Source: Methanomassiliicoccaceae archaeon UBA370
Lineage (GTDB): Archaea; Thermoplasmatota; Thermoplasmata; Methanomassiliicoccales; Methanomethylophilaceae
NCBI GenBank assembly: GCA_002505345.1
Contig: DAUY01000015.1
Coordinates: forward strand, 22,795 to 55,901
Length of the DNA: 33,107 nucleotides
Reading direction: 5' to 3'
Positions 1 through 8,064 of the stretch are shown piece by piece. Below the pieces are notes generated by a model that saw only the letters and a program-made list of their open reading frames with translations, made no database searches and was not told the DNA's origin. The translations under genes and the position numbers were made by a program. Position 1 is the stretch's first letter. Every line of letters starts with the position of its first letter.

Positions 1-23
1 CAGGCGACCGGTATGAACCCGAG

Positions 24-1049
24 ATGTCGGCCTCGGGAGCGATCGGACCTTCCGATTATTATCAACCAGAGCCCGAGTATGCGGCCCCCGTAGCAGAGGA
101 GCCCAAGAAGAAAGAGAGGAAGCAGAAATTCAGCGCACCCTCTTCGGGTTCGTTAAATTCTGCATTCAGGGGAATGATCTCATTCTTCACGATCAAGAAA
201 GAAGACGTGGGACAGGCGGAGATGGATGCGATGGAGGAAAACTTCCATTTTGCACCCCTCGTCGGTGCCGTTTTCGGACTGGTACTCTTCATAGAGATGC
301 TTATTCTGTATCTTCTCAACTATTTTGTGAACTTCCCTATGGGCCCGGTTATAGGCATAACCGTACTGGCCACAGTGTTGCTGGGGAGCAAGTTCCTTCA
401 CTTCGATGGATTGGTTGACTTTGGGGACGGAATAGTGGCTTCCGGAGACAGGGAAAAGCATGTGGCGGCCATGAAAGACACCAGGGTCGGCGCCGGCGGA
501 ATAGGCTTGGCGCTGATCGTCACGCTTATGGCATTCTCGATATACTCCGTTGCGGGATCATGGAGCGATCCACTGTTCTTCGCCCTGTTCTTCATAATCC
601 CCGCTACCGAGGTGCTCGTCAAGAACGCGATGGTATCGGCCGCGTCCAACGGTACCGCCGGTGACGGAATGGCATCCGGACAGGTATCCAAGGCAGGCAC
701 TGATACGATGTTCAAGTCATCTACGGTTTCGGCTGTGGTGCTGGTCATAGGTCTCGTGATCGTGACGATATCGATCTGGGCCATGAATGCGGTTCACACC
801 AGCTACTGGGCCGGCGATCTGATGCCTTGGAGCTATGCGTTCTATGCCGTGTCGATGTTCATCGCTCTGATAATCGGAGTGGTGGTATCGATGGTAATAG
901 GCAAGATGGTATCTCAGTTTGCAGACAAGACGTTCGGCGCGACCACAGGAGATGTCCTGGGAGCAACAAACGAGATAGCCCGCCCGTTGGTCGCTGCAGC
1001 GATGCTGTTTGTATTCCTCATAATCATCTATATCCTCATGAGGGTATGA
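24..1049 (+). CDS. cobS: Adenosylcobinamide-GDP ribazoletransferase (cobalamin synthase)
   Basis: An integral membrane enzyme that joins adenosylcobinamide-GDP to alpha-ribazole (or its phosphate) in the last part of cobamide assembly. The core begins near residue 43, and the acidic metal-binding motif HFDGLVDFGDG lies at about residues 126-136. Several hydrophobic segments follow up to the C-terminus. Residues 1-42 form a Pro/Glu/Lys-rich hydrophilic tail that ordinary CobS proteins lack. The frame is already open from base 3, and no Shine-Dalgarno precedes the ATG at 24, so the true start probably lies left of the window and the tail may be longer. The stop overlaps the cobY start as ATGA, so the two are probably one operon. 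The family call is secure; the start is not. Confidence 0.9.
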   Translation: MSASGAIGPSDYYQPEPEYAAPVAEEPKKKERKQKFSAPSSGSLNSAFRGMISFFTIKKEDVGQAEMDAMEENFHFAPLVGAVFGLVLFIEMLILYLLNYFVNFPMGPVIGITVLATVLLGSKFLHFDGLVDFGDGIVASGDREKHVAAMKDTRVGAGGIGLALIVTLMAFSIYSVAGSWSDPLFFALFFIIPATEVLVKNAMVSAASNGTAGDGMASGQVSKAGTDTMFKSSTVSAVVLVIGLVIVTISIWAMNAVHTSYWAGDLMPWSYAFYAVSMFIALIIGVVVSMVIGKMVSQFADKTFGATTGDVLGATNEIARPLVAAAMLFVFLIIIYILMRV

Positions 1050-1660
1050 TGAAGTTCGAGGCGCTCATCAACGCCGGGGGCAAAGGCTCCCGGATGATGA
1101 ACGGCGGTATAGAGAAGCCGATGCTGACGGTGGGCGGAATGCCCACCGTCATGCACGTAGTATCGGCTCTGCAAGGCTCAAAACACATTACCTCTATTCT
1201 TGTTTCCGTCAGTTCGAACACTCTTCAGACGGAACGGTATCTTAACGATATGGGCATCGAAACGGTCAGGACCAGCGGGGACAGTTACATGAACGACATC
1301 CATTCCGCTCTGGATACGATGTCTTCCGACTACGTCCTAACGTCTCCCTCGGATATACCGCTTCTATCATCTAAGGCCATAGATCTTGTCGCCGAGGCCT
1401 TTGAACCCGAGATGCAGTCCATGATAACCGTTGTTGACGAAGATGTGGTCACCAAGTTCGGCATCGTGCCTTCTTACACCATAGCATTGGACGGAAGGAC
1501 CTGGGTCATGTCCGGGATCAATATCATGGACAGAAAGCTCACCCTGGACGGAGAGTATTTGCAGGAATACTACTGCAAGTGCTCCTGTATAGACCTGGCG
1601 GTCAACGTGAACACCGTGCAGGAGCTCCAGATGGCAAGATGGCTTACTGGATACCCATGA
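1046..1660 (+). CDS. cobY: GTP:adenosylcobinamide-phosphate guanylyltransferase (archaeal type)
   Basis: Transfers GMP to adenosylcobinamide-phosphate, producing the substrate of CobS. At 204 aa it has the usual size of archaeal CobY. The nucleotidyltransferase signature NAGGKGSRM is at residues 9-17, followed by EKPML and a TSPSDIPLL segment carrying the likely metal-binding Asp. The ATG at 1046 overlaps the cobS stop (ATGA); a second ATG follows at 1049 and could be used instead. CobY is the non-orthologous archaeal replacement for bacterial CobU, which supports an archaeal source. The 3' end overlaps the convergent cobT gene by 17 bp. Confidence 0.92.
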   Translation: MMKFEALINAGGKGSRMMNGGIEKPMLTVGGMPTVMHVVSALQGSKHITSILVSVSSNTLQTERYLNDMGIETVRTSGDSYMNDIHSALDTMSSDYVLTSPSDIPLLSSKAIDLVAEAFEPEMQSMITVVDEDVVTKFGIVPSYTIALDGRTWVMSGINIMDRKLTLDGEYLQEYYCKCSCIDLAVNVNTVQELQMARWLTGYP

Positions 1661-2762
1661 TTCCGCGGTAAATGCCGTGTACCCGGTCCAGGATGTGGTC
1701 GCAGGTTATCTTGCCCTCGCTGCCGATGACCGCCGCCACGGAGGCACCTCCGCATCCCACTCCTTCCTTGATGTATCCCCACTCGTATGCCTGGAGGCCC
1801 TCGTAGGGGCTTTTGTTGTAATCCATATTGACGTAGACTATAGGAATGCGGTCGGAGATGGATCCCATCAACCTGACCATGCTGGAGTTGGGGTCGTTCA
1901 TGAGCCACCTGGTGGTACCCTGGAAAATCCTGCCCTGAACCGAAGGTTCCAATGCGACCGCGGCGGCCATTACGGCAGCCATCTGCGTGCCGCCGCCGAT
2001 AATTGCGGGTATGCCCGCCTCAGCGGCGCCGATGATCATACCGACATTGGCGGGCATCATGGGGTCTCCCACGCACTCGATGGCACGCAGAGGGTCGTCC
2101 CTTAGATCGCCTGGCTTGATACCCGCGGCATCGAGTCCCTCCATGACGGTTTTCGTCTTTAGCTCCCTGGGATTGTTGGGAGAGCTGCTGCTCACAAGAT
2201 TATCCTTGACGGTGCCCATGGCCATTAGGACCGCAAGGGCCGTGGTAGTGCCTCCGGCGCAACTTTCGCTGACAACTATGTAATCATAACCGCGTGCCAG
2301 AGATGCGCCGAGCATCCTGCCCTTTTCAAAGCTGGCTTTTACGTTGGAAACCGAGTCGCCGGTCGTGATGTCCCTTCCGCATTCTCCGCCCATGTCGAAA
2401 TACGGGACATACGGGGCGATCTTAGTGCCCCCGTTGACGATATAATAGGGCATCCCGGACAGCTCCAGGGCGGCCTTGGTGAGGGTAGCGGGGGTCGGTA
2501 TCCCTCCGGGATTGATGGGAATGCCCTTCATGCATGTCGTCTTGCCGCTCACGAGCAGCTCGGCGTCTGCGGCGGGAGTGAACAAGGTAAGGTCGGGGGT
2601 ATCTCCAGCATCGGAGATCCCGGGCCGCACCGAAGTCATGGTGTTTGCCACGGTGCAAGTGAACACCCCTCTTTTTCCCCACATCTCGCCCAACAGACGG
2701 TCTGCGATCTTTCTGTCTCCCCAAACGCTAAGCGACTCTGGAATATCTCCGTTATATGCCAT
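1644..2762 (-). CDS. cobT: Archaeal CobT-type nicotinate-nucleotide:lower-ligand phosphoribosyltransferase
   Basis: Activates the lower-ligand base of cobamides by phosphoribosyl transfer from nicotinate mononucleotide, giving an alpha-riboside phosphate for CobS. The 372-aa protein matches the archaeal CobT-like family (UPF0284) in length and in its glycine-rich segments, including NGGTKIAPYVPYFDMGGECG near residues 110-129, SESCAGGTTTAL and IIGGGTQMAAV. A good Shine-Dalgarno (aggagat) lies just upstream of the ATG. It is last of four leftward genes, 11 bp after the mutase-like gene. Its 3' end overlaps convergent cobY. Which base it activates (5,6-dimethylbenzimidazole or another) cannot be read from the sequence. 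Confidence 0.85.
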   Translation of the reverse strand: MAYNGDIPESLSVWGDRKIADRLLGEMWGKRGVFTCTVANTMTSVRPGISDAGDTPDLTLFTPAADAELLVSGKTTCMKGIPINPGGIPTPATLTKAALELSGMPYYIVNGGTKIAPYVPYFDMGGECGRDITTGDSVSNVKASFEKGRMLGASLARGYDYIVVSESCAGGTTTALAVLMAMGTVKDNLVSSSSPNNPRELKTKTVMEGLDAAGIKPGDLRDDPLRAIECVGDPMMPANVGMIIGAAEAGIPAIIGGGTQMAAVMAAAVALEPSVQGRIFQGTTRWLMNDPNSSMVRLMGSISDRIPIVYVNMDYNKSPYEGLQAYEWGYIKEGVGCGGASVAAVIGSEGKITCDHILDRVHGIYRGIMGIQ

Positions 2763-2773
2763 CCGATCTCCTC

Positions 2774-3769
2774 TTAACCCAGTAACCCTGGGATGACTCT
2801 GTTCAGGGGTATGAGCTCCCCGTCCCTGAATTCAGACTCGAACGTGGTCCAGACGGGCACATTGGTAATAATGTGTTCCCCTGTCACGCATGAAGTGCCA
2901 TGGTCCGCAAAGTATACTATGCGTTCGGCATCCGAGAAATATTCTCTCATGAGCTCGTCCGTATGTTCCAGCACCCATATCTTTTTGAAGGGGTCTTTCT
3001 GGTGGCTGTATTCGTCCACCTCGTCTATGTGGAGGAATACGTTGCCGTGTTCCAGGGCTTCGGCCGCCACAGGGAACCTGGCATCCAGGTCTTTGATCAA
3101 TCGTATCTCCTGACCAAGCGAGGCACAGATGCCGAGCGAGGTCGGGCTGTCGGATATCGCCGTCATCTTTCCAAGGGATTTGAAGCCCGGGTACAACTCG
3201 CCCAGACGTCCGCATCCCCACGGATAGTCCGTTATGCCCTCCATTATGTCCGCGACACGCATGACCATCCTCCCCAGGTCTCCCGGCACTTCGACGAAAG
3301 GCGCGTTAACGGGAGGCCCCGGCAGATCCGGAACGTCGTCGCATTCCATCGTCAGAACGGCCCGTCCGTTAAGGAAGAAATCAATATCCGGCGAGTATGA
3401 TTCCAGGATGTCAAGGTTGTCCATCACGTTCCTTTCCAACTCGTCTCTGAAACTTTCAGTGTTGTAGGACCACAGTATCATATTGTCCCTTATTTCAGCG
3501 GGACTCAGGCGATACGCGGTCCTTTCGCCGTCCATGTTCAGGCCGAGCCCCATCGCTTCGATGGCGGCCCTGGAGCTCTCAGGAGGGTGACCGGTGAAAA
3601 ATTCGTTGAGGAAAAGATGTGTATAGGCCCGCCCCGTGGTCTTGTGGTGATATGTGGCTCTAGACCTGAGGAAAGGCATTTTTGCTACTTCTACCGGTTT
3701 TTTACCGCCGAGGAGCGGATTGGGGTCGTCTTCGGCCCCGTCCAGAAGTACGAACAGAGTGTTATTCAT
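2774..3769 (-). CDS. Phosphoglycerate-mutase-like protein of the alkaline phosphatase superfamily
   Basis: Resembles archaeal cofactor-independent phosphoglycerate mutase (ApgM). The N-terminus LFVLLDGAEDDPNPLLGGKKP fits the metal-binding LLDG start. The segment HPPESSRAAIEAMGLGLNM matches the family stretch after the nucleophile, and IDEVDEYSHQKDP and FADHGTS match C-terminal metal ligands. At 331 aa it is shorter than typical ApgM (about 400 aa). In ApgM the catalytic Ser lies in a GSDxAH motif; here the aligned segment reads GRAYTH, so the nucleophile seems lost or moved. It overlaps the hypF stop as ATGA and lies 11 bp before cobT. A phosphatase acting in cobamide assembly is possible from context but unproven. 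Confidence 0.65.
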   Translation of the reverse strand: MNNTLFVLLDGAEDDPNPLLGGKKPVEVAKMPFLRSRATYHHKTTGRAYTHLFLNEFFTGHPPESSRAAIEAMGLGLNMDGERTAYRLSPAEIRDNMILWSYNTESFRDELERNVMDNLDILESYSPDIDFFLNGRAVLTMECDDVPDLPGPPVNAPFVEVPGDLGRMVMRVADIMEGITDYPWGCGRLGELYPGFKSLGKMTAISDSPTSLGICASLGQEIRLIKDLDARFPVAAEALEHGNVFLHIDEVDEYSHQKDPFKKIWVLEHTDELMREYFSDAERIVYFADHGTSCVTGEHIITNVPVWTTFESEFRDGELIPLNRVIPGLLG

Positions 3770-5949
3770 CCTATCATCATTTGTGCGATGGCAGCCTGGC
3801 CCGTGGAAATTCCGCCATCCCCATTGGGTACTCTGTCGTGGAATATTAATTCATGGTCCGACCTGCGCCCGATTTCCTCGAATATTCTGGATATCGTTGA
3901 ATTATAGGATACCCCGCCGGACATCCCTATGTATCTGTATCCCTTCCTATCCGCACTTTCGGTGGCCGCTTCCATCAGTTTACCCATTACATTATATACT
4001 ATCGAATAGGCCGTGTCCTCAGGCCTGTCCCTGCGCCCGATCCTGTCGAACAGATGTGCTGTTTTCACCACTCCTTTTACAATCTCTGTCTCGTATCCGG
4101 GTATGAGCTTCCCACGGGCCAGCAGAGGTTCCAGTTTCATGGCGGGCTCTCCGTCGTATGTTCTCACCGAGCAGATGCCCAGCGTGAACGCGAGAGCGTC
4201 CAGAAGCCTGCCCATAGACGAGGTCCTCACGCTTGTGCGCATCAGCTTTTTCATCACCGAAGACTCCTGGTCAGAGAACAGTTCGTTTTCCCTTCCGTTG
4301 ATTACGTCCACGGCGAACTTGAGTCTCCTCAGATCGTAAAGCGCCCTTTCCGAGCCGAGGAGCGGTATGTACTCCAAATGGGCATCCCGTGAATAGCTGG
4401 AAAGGTCCGTTGAGATCACTTCTCCTCCCCATGCGTTCCCGTCGCTTCCGTAGCCGGTCCCGTCAAGGGATAGGACGGTACCTTCCATCTTGTTGTTGTC
4501 GACCAGCAATGAAGCGGCATGGGCCCAGTGATGCTGGACGTCCACATACGGGATGTCATATTCTTCCATCAGCTTTTTTCCTATTCTGCGGTTCGAATAG
4601 CCTGGATGGAGGTCGCCGGCTATGATCTCGGGCGTTGAGCCGGTCAGGTCCATAAGGCAGCGCAGCGAGCTCTCGAGATACTCAGGCACCCCGACACTGG
4701 CGCCATGTCCGATGTACTGGGTCTGATATATCCTGCTGCCCTTGGACACCGCACCGACAAGATTCTCCTGGGCGCCTATTCCGATAACATTTCCCCGGAG
4801 CTCGGGATTCGTCTCGATGAAAGAGGGGATGTTGCCCCGTGACTTACGGATGAAGAAGGTGTGGCCGCGGTAGATGCGCAGCACGCTGTCGTCCGCGCGG
4901 TTGATTATATTCTGGTTGTGAAGAAGGTATGCGTCGGCGCCCATCTCCATAACGTCGGAATCGTCCGTGATCATCGGTTCACCCGGAGGATTGGCGGATG
5001 TCATCACGAGGGCGTCTTCTTCTAAATTGTCAAACAAAAGATGTTGCATCCCGGTGTAAGGCAGAAAAACGCCTACGTTGTCCAGACCAGGGGCGACAAT
5101 TTCAGGAATATCTTTCTTTTTCACGAGCACAATGGGGCGGTGCGGGGACGTGATCGCCAGCTTCTCGTCGTCGTCCGGCATCGCGTACCTTTCCAGCGCT
5201 TCCATGTCGCGGACCATTATCGCGAACGGCTTTTGGGGCCTGCCGTACCACGTCCTCAGCCTGTCCAAGCTGTCCAGCGTGCAGCAGATGTGCATTCCGC
5301 CCCAGCTCTTCGCTATTCCGATGCTACCTTCCGAGAGCATTTCGGCAAACTTGGGAATGGGATCCCCCGGTATGGTCGCACCCTGCCGGTCGGAAAGGCG
5401 GTAAGAAGGTCCGCAAACGGGGCAGCATACGGTCTGATGATGGAATCTTCTTTCTGCGGGTCCATTGTACTCCCTTTCGCACTCCGGGCACATGGGGAAG
5501 CCCGACATCGAAGTGTTCTGTCTGTCATAAGGAAGGTTCGAGAGCAAAGTGAAGCGCGCTCCGCAGTCCGTACACGACGTAAACGCATACTCCGAACGTC
5601 TTCCCGGAGACCGCATCTCCATCAGGCAACGTTCGCATATCGCCGTATCGGTGGGAATAGAGACGCTCTCTCCGCCCGAAGAAGAACCTTCGATGGAGAA
5701 TCCCTTCACGGGAGGCATCCCTATATCCGTTACCGACACATCCTCGATCACGGCAAGGGGCGGCAGGCCGGCATATATCTCTGCGAGTAGCTCTTCGCCA
5801 CGCTCCGCCTCTATTACGACGTCGGAGCCTCTGTTCCACACTCTGCCACTGATGCCCAGCTTTGAAGCCGCGCGGTACACCGCGGGACGGAAGCCCACGC
5901 CCTGGACGGTCCCTCTTATCAGTATCCTGGATCCGCCGGTTTCATTCAT
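3766..5949 (-). CDS. hypF: Carbamoyltransferase HypF, [NiFe]-hydrogenase maturation
   Basis: Makes the carbamoyl group that becomes the cyanide ligands of [NiFe] hydrogenases, working with HypE. The 727-aa protein has the standard order: an N-terminal acylphosphatase domain (RGTVQGVGFRP at residues 12-22), two zinc-finger blocks around residues 100-190 (CERC, CTDC, CPEC, CPVC), a YrdC-like domain, and a C-terminal Kae1-like domain with DLHPGYSNRR, VQHHWAHAASLL and LSLDGTGYGSDG. The ATG at 5949 is chosen because it overlaps the mtnP stop (ATGA) and begins directly before the acylphosphatase domain; an in-frame ATG at 6069 would lie deep inside mtnP. It implies that the organism makes a [NiFe] hydrogenase, as expected when H2 reduces methyl groups. 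Confidence 0.95.
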   Translation of the reverse strand: MNETGGSRILIRGTVQGVGFRPAVYRAASKLGISGRVWNRGSDVVIEAERGEELLAEIYAGLPPLAVIEDVSVTDIGMPPVKGFSIEGSSSGGESVSIPTDTAICERCLMEMRSPGRRSEYAFTSCTDCGARFTLLSNLPYDRQNTSMSGFPMCPECEREYNGPAERRFHHQTVCCPVCGPSYRLSDRQGATIPGDPIPKFAEMLSEGSIGIAKSWGGMHICCTLDSLDRLRTWYGRPQKPFAIMVRDMEALERYAMPDDDEKLAITSPHRPIVLVKKKDIPEIVAPGLDNVGVFLPYTGMQHLLFDNLEEDALVMTSANPPGEPMITDDSDVMEMGADAYLLHNQNIINRADDSVLRIYRGHTFFIRKSRGNIPSFIETNPELRGNVIGIGAQENLVGAVSKGSRIYQTQYIGHGASVGVPEYLESSLRCLMDLTGSTPEIIAGDLHPGYSNRRIGKKLMEEYDIPYVDVQHHWAHAASLLVDNNKMEGTVLSLDGTGYGSDGNAWGGEVISTDLSSYSRDAHLEYIPLLGSERALYDLRRLKFAVDVINGRENELFSDQESSVMKKLMRTSVRTSSMGRLLDALAFTLGICSVRTYDGEPAMKLEPLLARGKLIPGYETEIVKGVVKTAHLFDRIGRRDRPEDTAYSIVYNVMGKLMEAATESADRKGYRYIGMSGGVSYNSTISRIFEEIGRRSDHELIFHDRVPNGDGGISTGQAAIAQMMIG

Positions 5950-6743
5950 GGCAGGAGCTTCAGGTGTTCGAGGGACCCGGCTGATTTGGCAGAGTCGGAG
6001 CATCCGCATCTGCCCGGGATTATATTGGGAATTCCTGTCTCGAGCAGCTTGGATATGTAGTGCAGGCATCTGGCCATGGTGTCTACGACCATCTTCGTAT
6101 CGACGGGCTCATCCTTCCACATGTCATAATCGGTGACCGTCGCAAGGCTGCAGTAGCACATGCCCAGTTCTTTAGCCAGCTGGCATTCGGGAACTACCGT
6201 CATCCCTATGATGTCGGCATAGTCCCTGAACATGTTGCTCTCGGCCTTGGTGGAGAACCTGGGCCCCTCGATACAGAGATAGGTGCCTCCGCGGTGGAAG
6301 GTTATTCCGAGCTTCTTCGCGGCGTCCGCGAATACTTCGGACATATGGGGGCAGAAAGGCTCCGGGAGGCTGATATGGACCGCACCGTCGTCAATGAAGG
6401 TCAGGTCGCGCTTTTTTGTGAAATCCATGAAGTCGTCCACGATTACGAGGTCCCCCGGAGCATACTCCTCCTGAAGAGATCCCACTGCGCAGGCGGAGAT
6501 GACCATCTCTACTCCGAGCATCTTCAGTGCCCACATGTTCGCCCTGTACGGCACCTCTGTCGGATTCAGGTGGTGGTCTTCTGCGTGACGGTACAGGAAA
6601 GCGACGTCCACGCCGTTCATTTTTCCAATGAGTATGTCGTCCGAAGGTTTTCCGTATGGGGTGTCGGGGCACACTTTAGACTCCACTTTGAAAGTATCTT
6701 TGCTGTAGATCCCTGTTCCGCCGATGATCGCAATTTTAGGCAT
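5946..6743 (-). CDS. mtnP: S-methyl-5'-thioadenosine or thioinosine phosphorylase
   Basis: Phosphorolyses the methylthio-nucleoside produced when S-adenosylmethionine is used. The 265-aa protein opens with IAIIGGTGIYS (phosphate-binding loop), continues with RHAEDHHLNPTEVPYRAN, and has the substrate region GPRFSTKAESNMFRDY plus TDYDMW. The Asp residues in TDYD favour a methylthio-nucleoside phosphorylase of the MTAP/MTIP group over a guanosine/inosine PNP. Methanogens are known to use the deaminated substrate thioinosine (MTIP), and the sequence alone does not separate the two. It heads the leftward mtnP-hypF-mutase-like-cobT unit. A TATA box at 6761-6770 lies so close to the ATG that the transcript is probably leaderless. 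Confidence 0.88.
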   Translation of the reverse strand: MPKIAIIGGTGIYSKDTFKVESKVCPDTPYGKPSDDILIGKMNGVDVAFLYRHAEDHHLNPTEVPYRANMWALKMLGVEMVISACAVGSLQEEYAPGDLVIVDDFMDFTKKRDLTFIDDGAVHISLPEPFCPHMSEVFADAAKKLGITFHRGGTYLCIEGPRFSTKAESNMFRDYADIIGMTVVPECQLAKELGMCYCSLATVTDYDMWKDEPVDTKMVVDTMARCLHYISKLLETGIPNIIPGRCGCSDSAKSAGSLEHLKLLP

Positions 6744-6760
6744 GCTGGTATATTGGAATT

Positions 6761-6770
6761 AAAGTATAAA
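6761..6770 (-). promoter_or_regulatory. TATA box for mtnP operon
   Basis: TTTATACTTT read on the minus strand, centred about 23 bp upstream of the mtnP ATG. An archaeal TATA box sets initiation some 25-27 bp downstream, which places the 5' end at or next to the start codon. No Shine-Dalgarno is visible, so the mRNA is probably leaderless. Confidence 0.55.
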
Positions 6771-6817
6771 TCAACGCAGTATCGGCCACTGTAATCGGCT
6801 AAGTAGTCCCTCGGGCA

Positions 6818-7465
6818 TCAAAGGTTCCTGATGGCCTCGTAGGGGGTTACGCGTATGGCCTTGTGGGCCTCTTCCTTTGTAAGTCCGGCCCCGAGAGCGA
6901 CCTTCATCGCCATCTCTTCCGTCATCAGGTTCTCCGGCGCATGGGCGTCGGAATCGATAACCATCTTGGCCCCGACCCTTCTGGCCATGCACGCGACATG
7001 CCCGTTGGTTATGTTGTGCCACATACGGCCCGTGATCTCGATTATGACGTCGTTGTCGGCCGCAGCCTGCGCCTCTTCCTCGGTTATCAGCCCGGGATGA
7101 GCCAGTATATCTATGTCAGGGTTCTCCGCGGCCGCCAGGTTCGTGCCCTCGGCAACCGGCTCTGCCACGGTCTCGCCGTGTACCACGATCCACTCCGCCC
7201 CGAGCTTCCTGGCCTCCGTGGCTATCCTGGCTATTTTAGAAGGGGGTACGTGGGTTATCTCCACGCCCGGTATAACTTTGATGTAATCGTCGCTGAGTTC
7301 CGTGGCTTTCACCAGGTTTGTTACTACGTATTCAAGGTTGGTCATATCCACATGGTCGGTGATGGCTATGGCGTCGTGACCAAGGAACATGGCCCTCCTT
7401 ACAAGCTCTGCGGGGATCAGCTCCCCGTCGCTGAAAACCGTATGGCTGTGAAGGTCTACTCTCAT
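6818..7465 (-). CDS. PHP-domain phosphatase, probable histidinol-phosphatase
   Basis: A 215-aa PHP-family metal-dependent phosphoesterase. The metal-binding motifs are all present: DLHSHT at residues 4-9, TDH at 36-38, PGVEITH near 66-72, LAHPG and DSDAH. It is the last gene of the hisB-hisF-hisIE series and its ATG overlaps the hisIE stop (ATGA). No other histidinol-phosphatase gene is seen in the cluster, so the context makes histidinol-phosphate the likely substrate (HisJ/HisK-like role). The family is certain from the motifs; the substrate is inferred from position. It is shorter than bacterial HisK (about 260-270 aa). Confidence 0.8.
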   Translation of the reverse strand: MRVDLHSHTVFSDGELIPAELVRRAMFLGHDAIAITDHVDMTNLEYVVTNLVKATELSDDYIKVIPGVEITHVPPSKIARIATEARKLGAEWIVVHGETVAEPVAEGTNLAAAENPDIDILAHPGLITEEEAQAAADNDVIIEITGRMWHNITNGHVACMARRVGAKMVIDSDAHAPENLMTEEMAMKVALGAGLTKEEAHKAIRVTPYEAIRNL

Positions 7466-8064
7466 TGTCTCCTCTCCGAGAGCTCTTCGTAGGTCTTCTC
7501 GACCGGAAGTCCTTTTGCCTCTACCACGACCATTATATGGTATATGAGGTCGGCAAGCTCCGTGGAAGCGGAATCGATGTCCTTATCTTTAACACTGAGC
7601 ACGAACTCTGCCGCCTCCTCGACAACCTTTTTGCACATCTGGGTCTCGTTATTCATGAGCTTGCAGGTGTAGCTTTCATCGGAAGGGTTCTCCCTTCTGT
7701 CCCTTATTACCCTGGCAAGGTCCGGTATTACGGCCATCGTCCCATCGGTTGTGCCGTAGAGGACCTCGTCGAAGCAAGAAGGTCTGCCGAGATGGCAGGC
7801 CACCCCTGTCTGTTCCACTCTTACAAGAAGGGTATCCGCGTCGCAGTCCGTCTGTATCGATACGATCTTCTGAACGTTTCCGGACTCCTCTCCCTTCTTC
7901 CAGAGCTTCTGCCTGCTCCTGGACCAGAAGTGGGTATAGCCCGTGCTCTCCATGAGTCCCACGGCCTCCTCGTTGGCCCATGCGACCATCAGGACCTCGT
8001 TGGTCGTCCTGTCCTGCACCACCACCGGTATCAGTCCGTCGGAGTCGTATTTCAACGCCTTCAT
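7462..8064 (-). CDS. hisI: Bifunctional phosphoribosyl-AMP cyclohydrolase / phosphoribosyl-ATP pyrophosphatase
   Basis: Catalyses steps two and three of histidine biosynthesis in one 200-aa polypeptide (HisIE). The N-terminal cyclohydrolase half shows HFWSRSRQKLWKKGEESGN, DCDADTLL and the zinc-binding Cys segment GVACHLGRPSCF. The C-terminal half, from about residue 108, is the pyrophosphohydrolase with the helical acidic motif KKVVEEAAEFVL and STELADLIYH. The ATG overlaps the hisF stop (ATGA), and the stop overlaps the PHP phosphatase start. Many archaea carry separate hisI and hisE genes, so the fused form is a useful marker. Confidence 0.95.
   Translation of the reverse strand: MKALKYDSDGLIPVVVQDRTTNEVLMVAWANEEAVGLMESTGYTHFWSRSRQKLWKKGEESGNVQKIVSIQTDCDADTLLVRVEQTGVACHLGRPSCFDEVLYGTTDGTMAVIPDLARVIRDRRENPSDESYTCKLMNNETQMCKKVVEEAAEFVLSVKDKDIDSASTELADLIYHIMVVVEAKGLPVEKTYEELSERRQ

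Noticed and set aside
827..1045. An upstream extension of cobY to 827
   Set aside because: It would overlap the end of cobS by 220 bp in another frame; the family N-terminus begins at the ATG at 1046.
5950..6069. Longer hypF start at 6069
   Set aside because: The extra 40 residues lie inside mtnP in another frame and do not resemble the acylphosphatase N-terminus; ATGA overlap supports 5949.
6744..6817. A tRNA or small RNA between mtnP and the PHP gene
   Set aside because: I looked for cloverleaf stems and found only short direct repeats and the mtnP TATA box.
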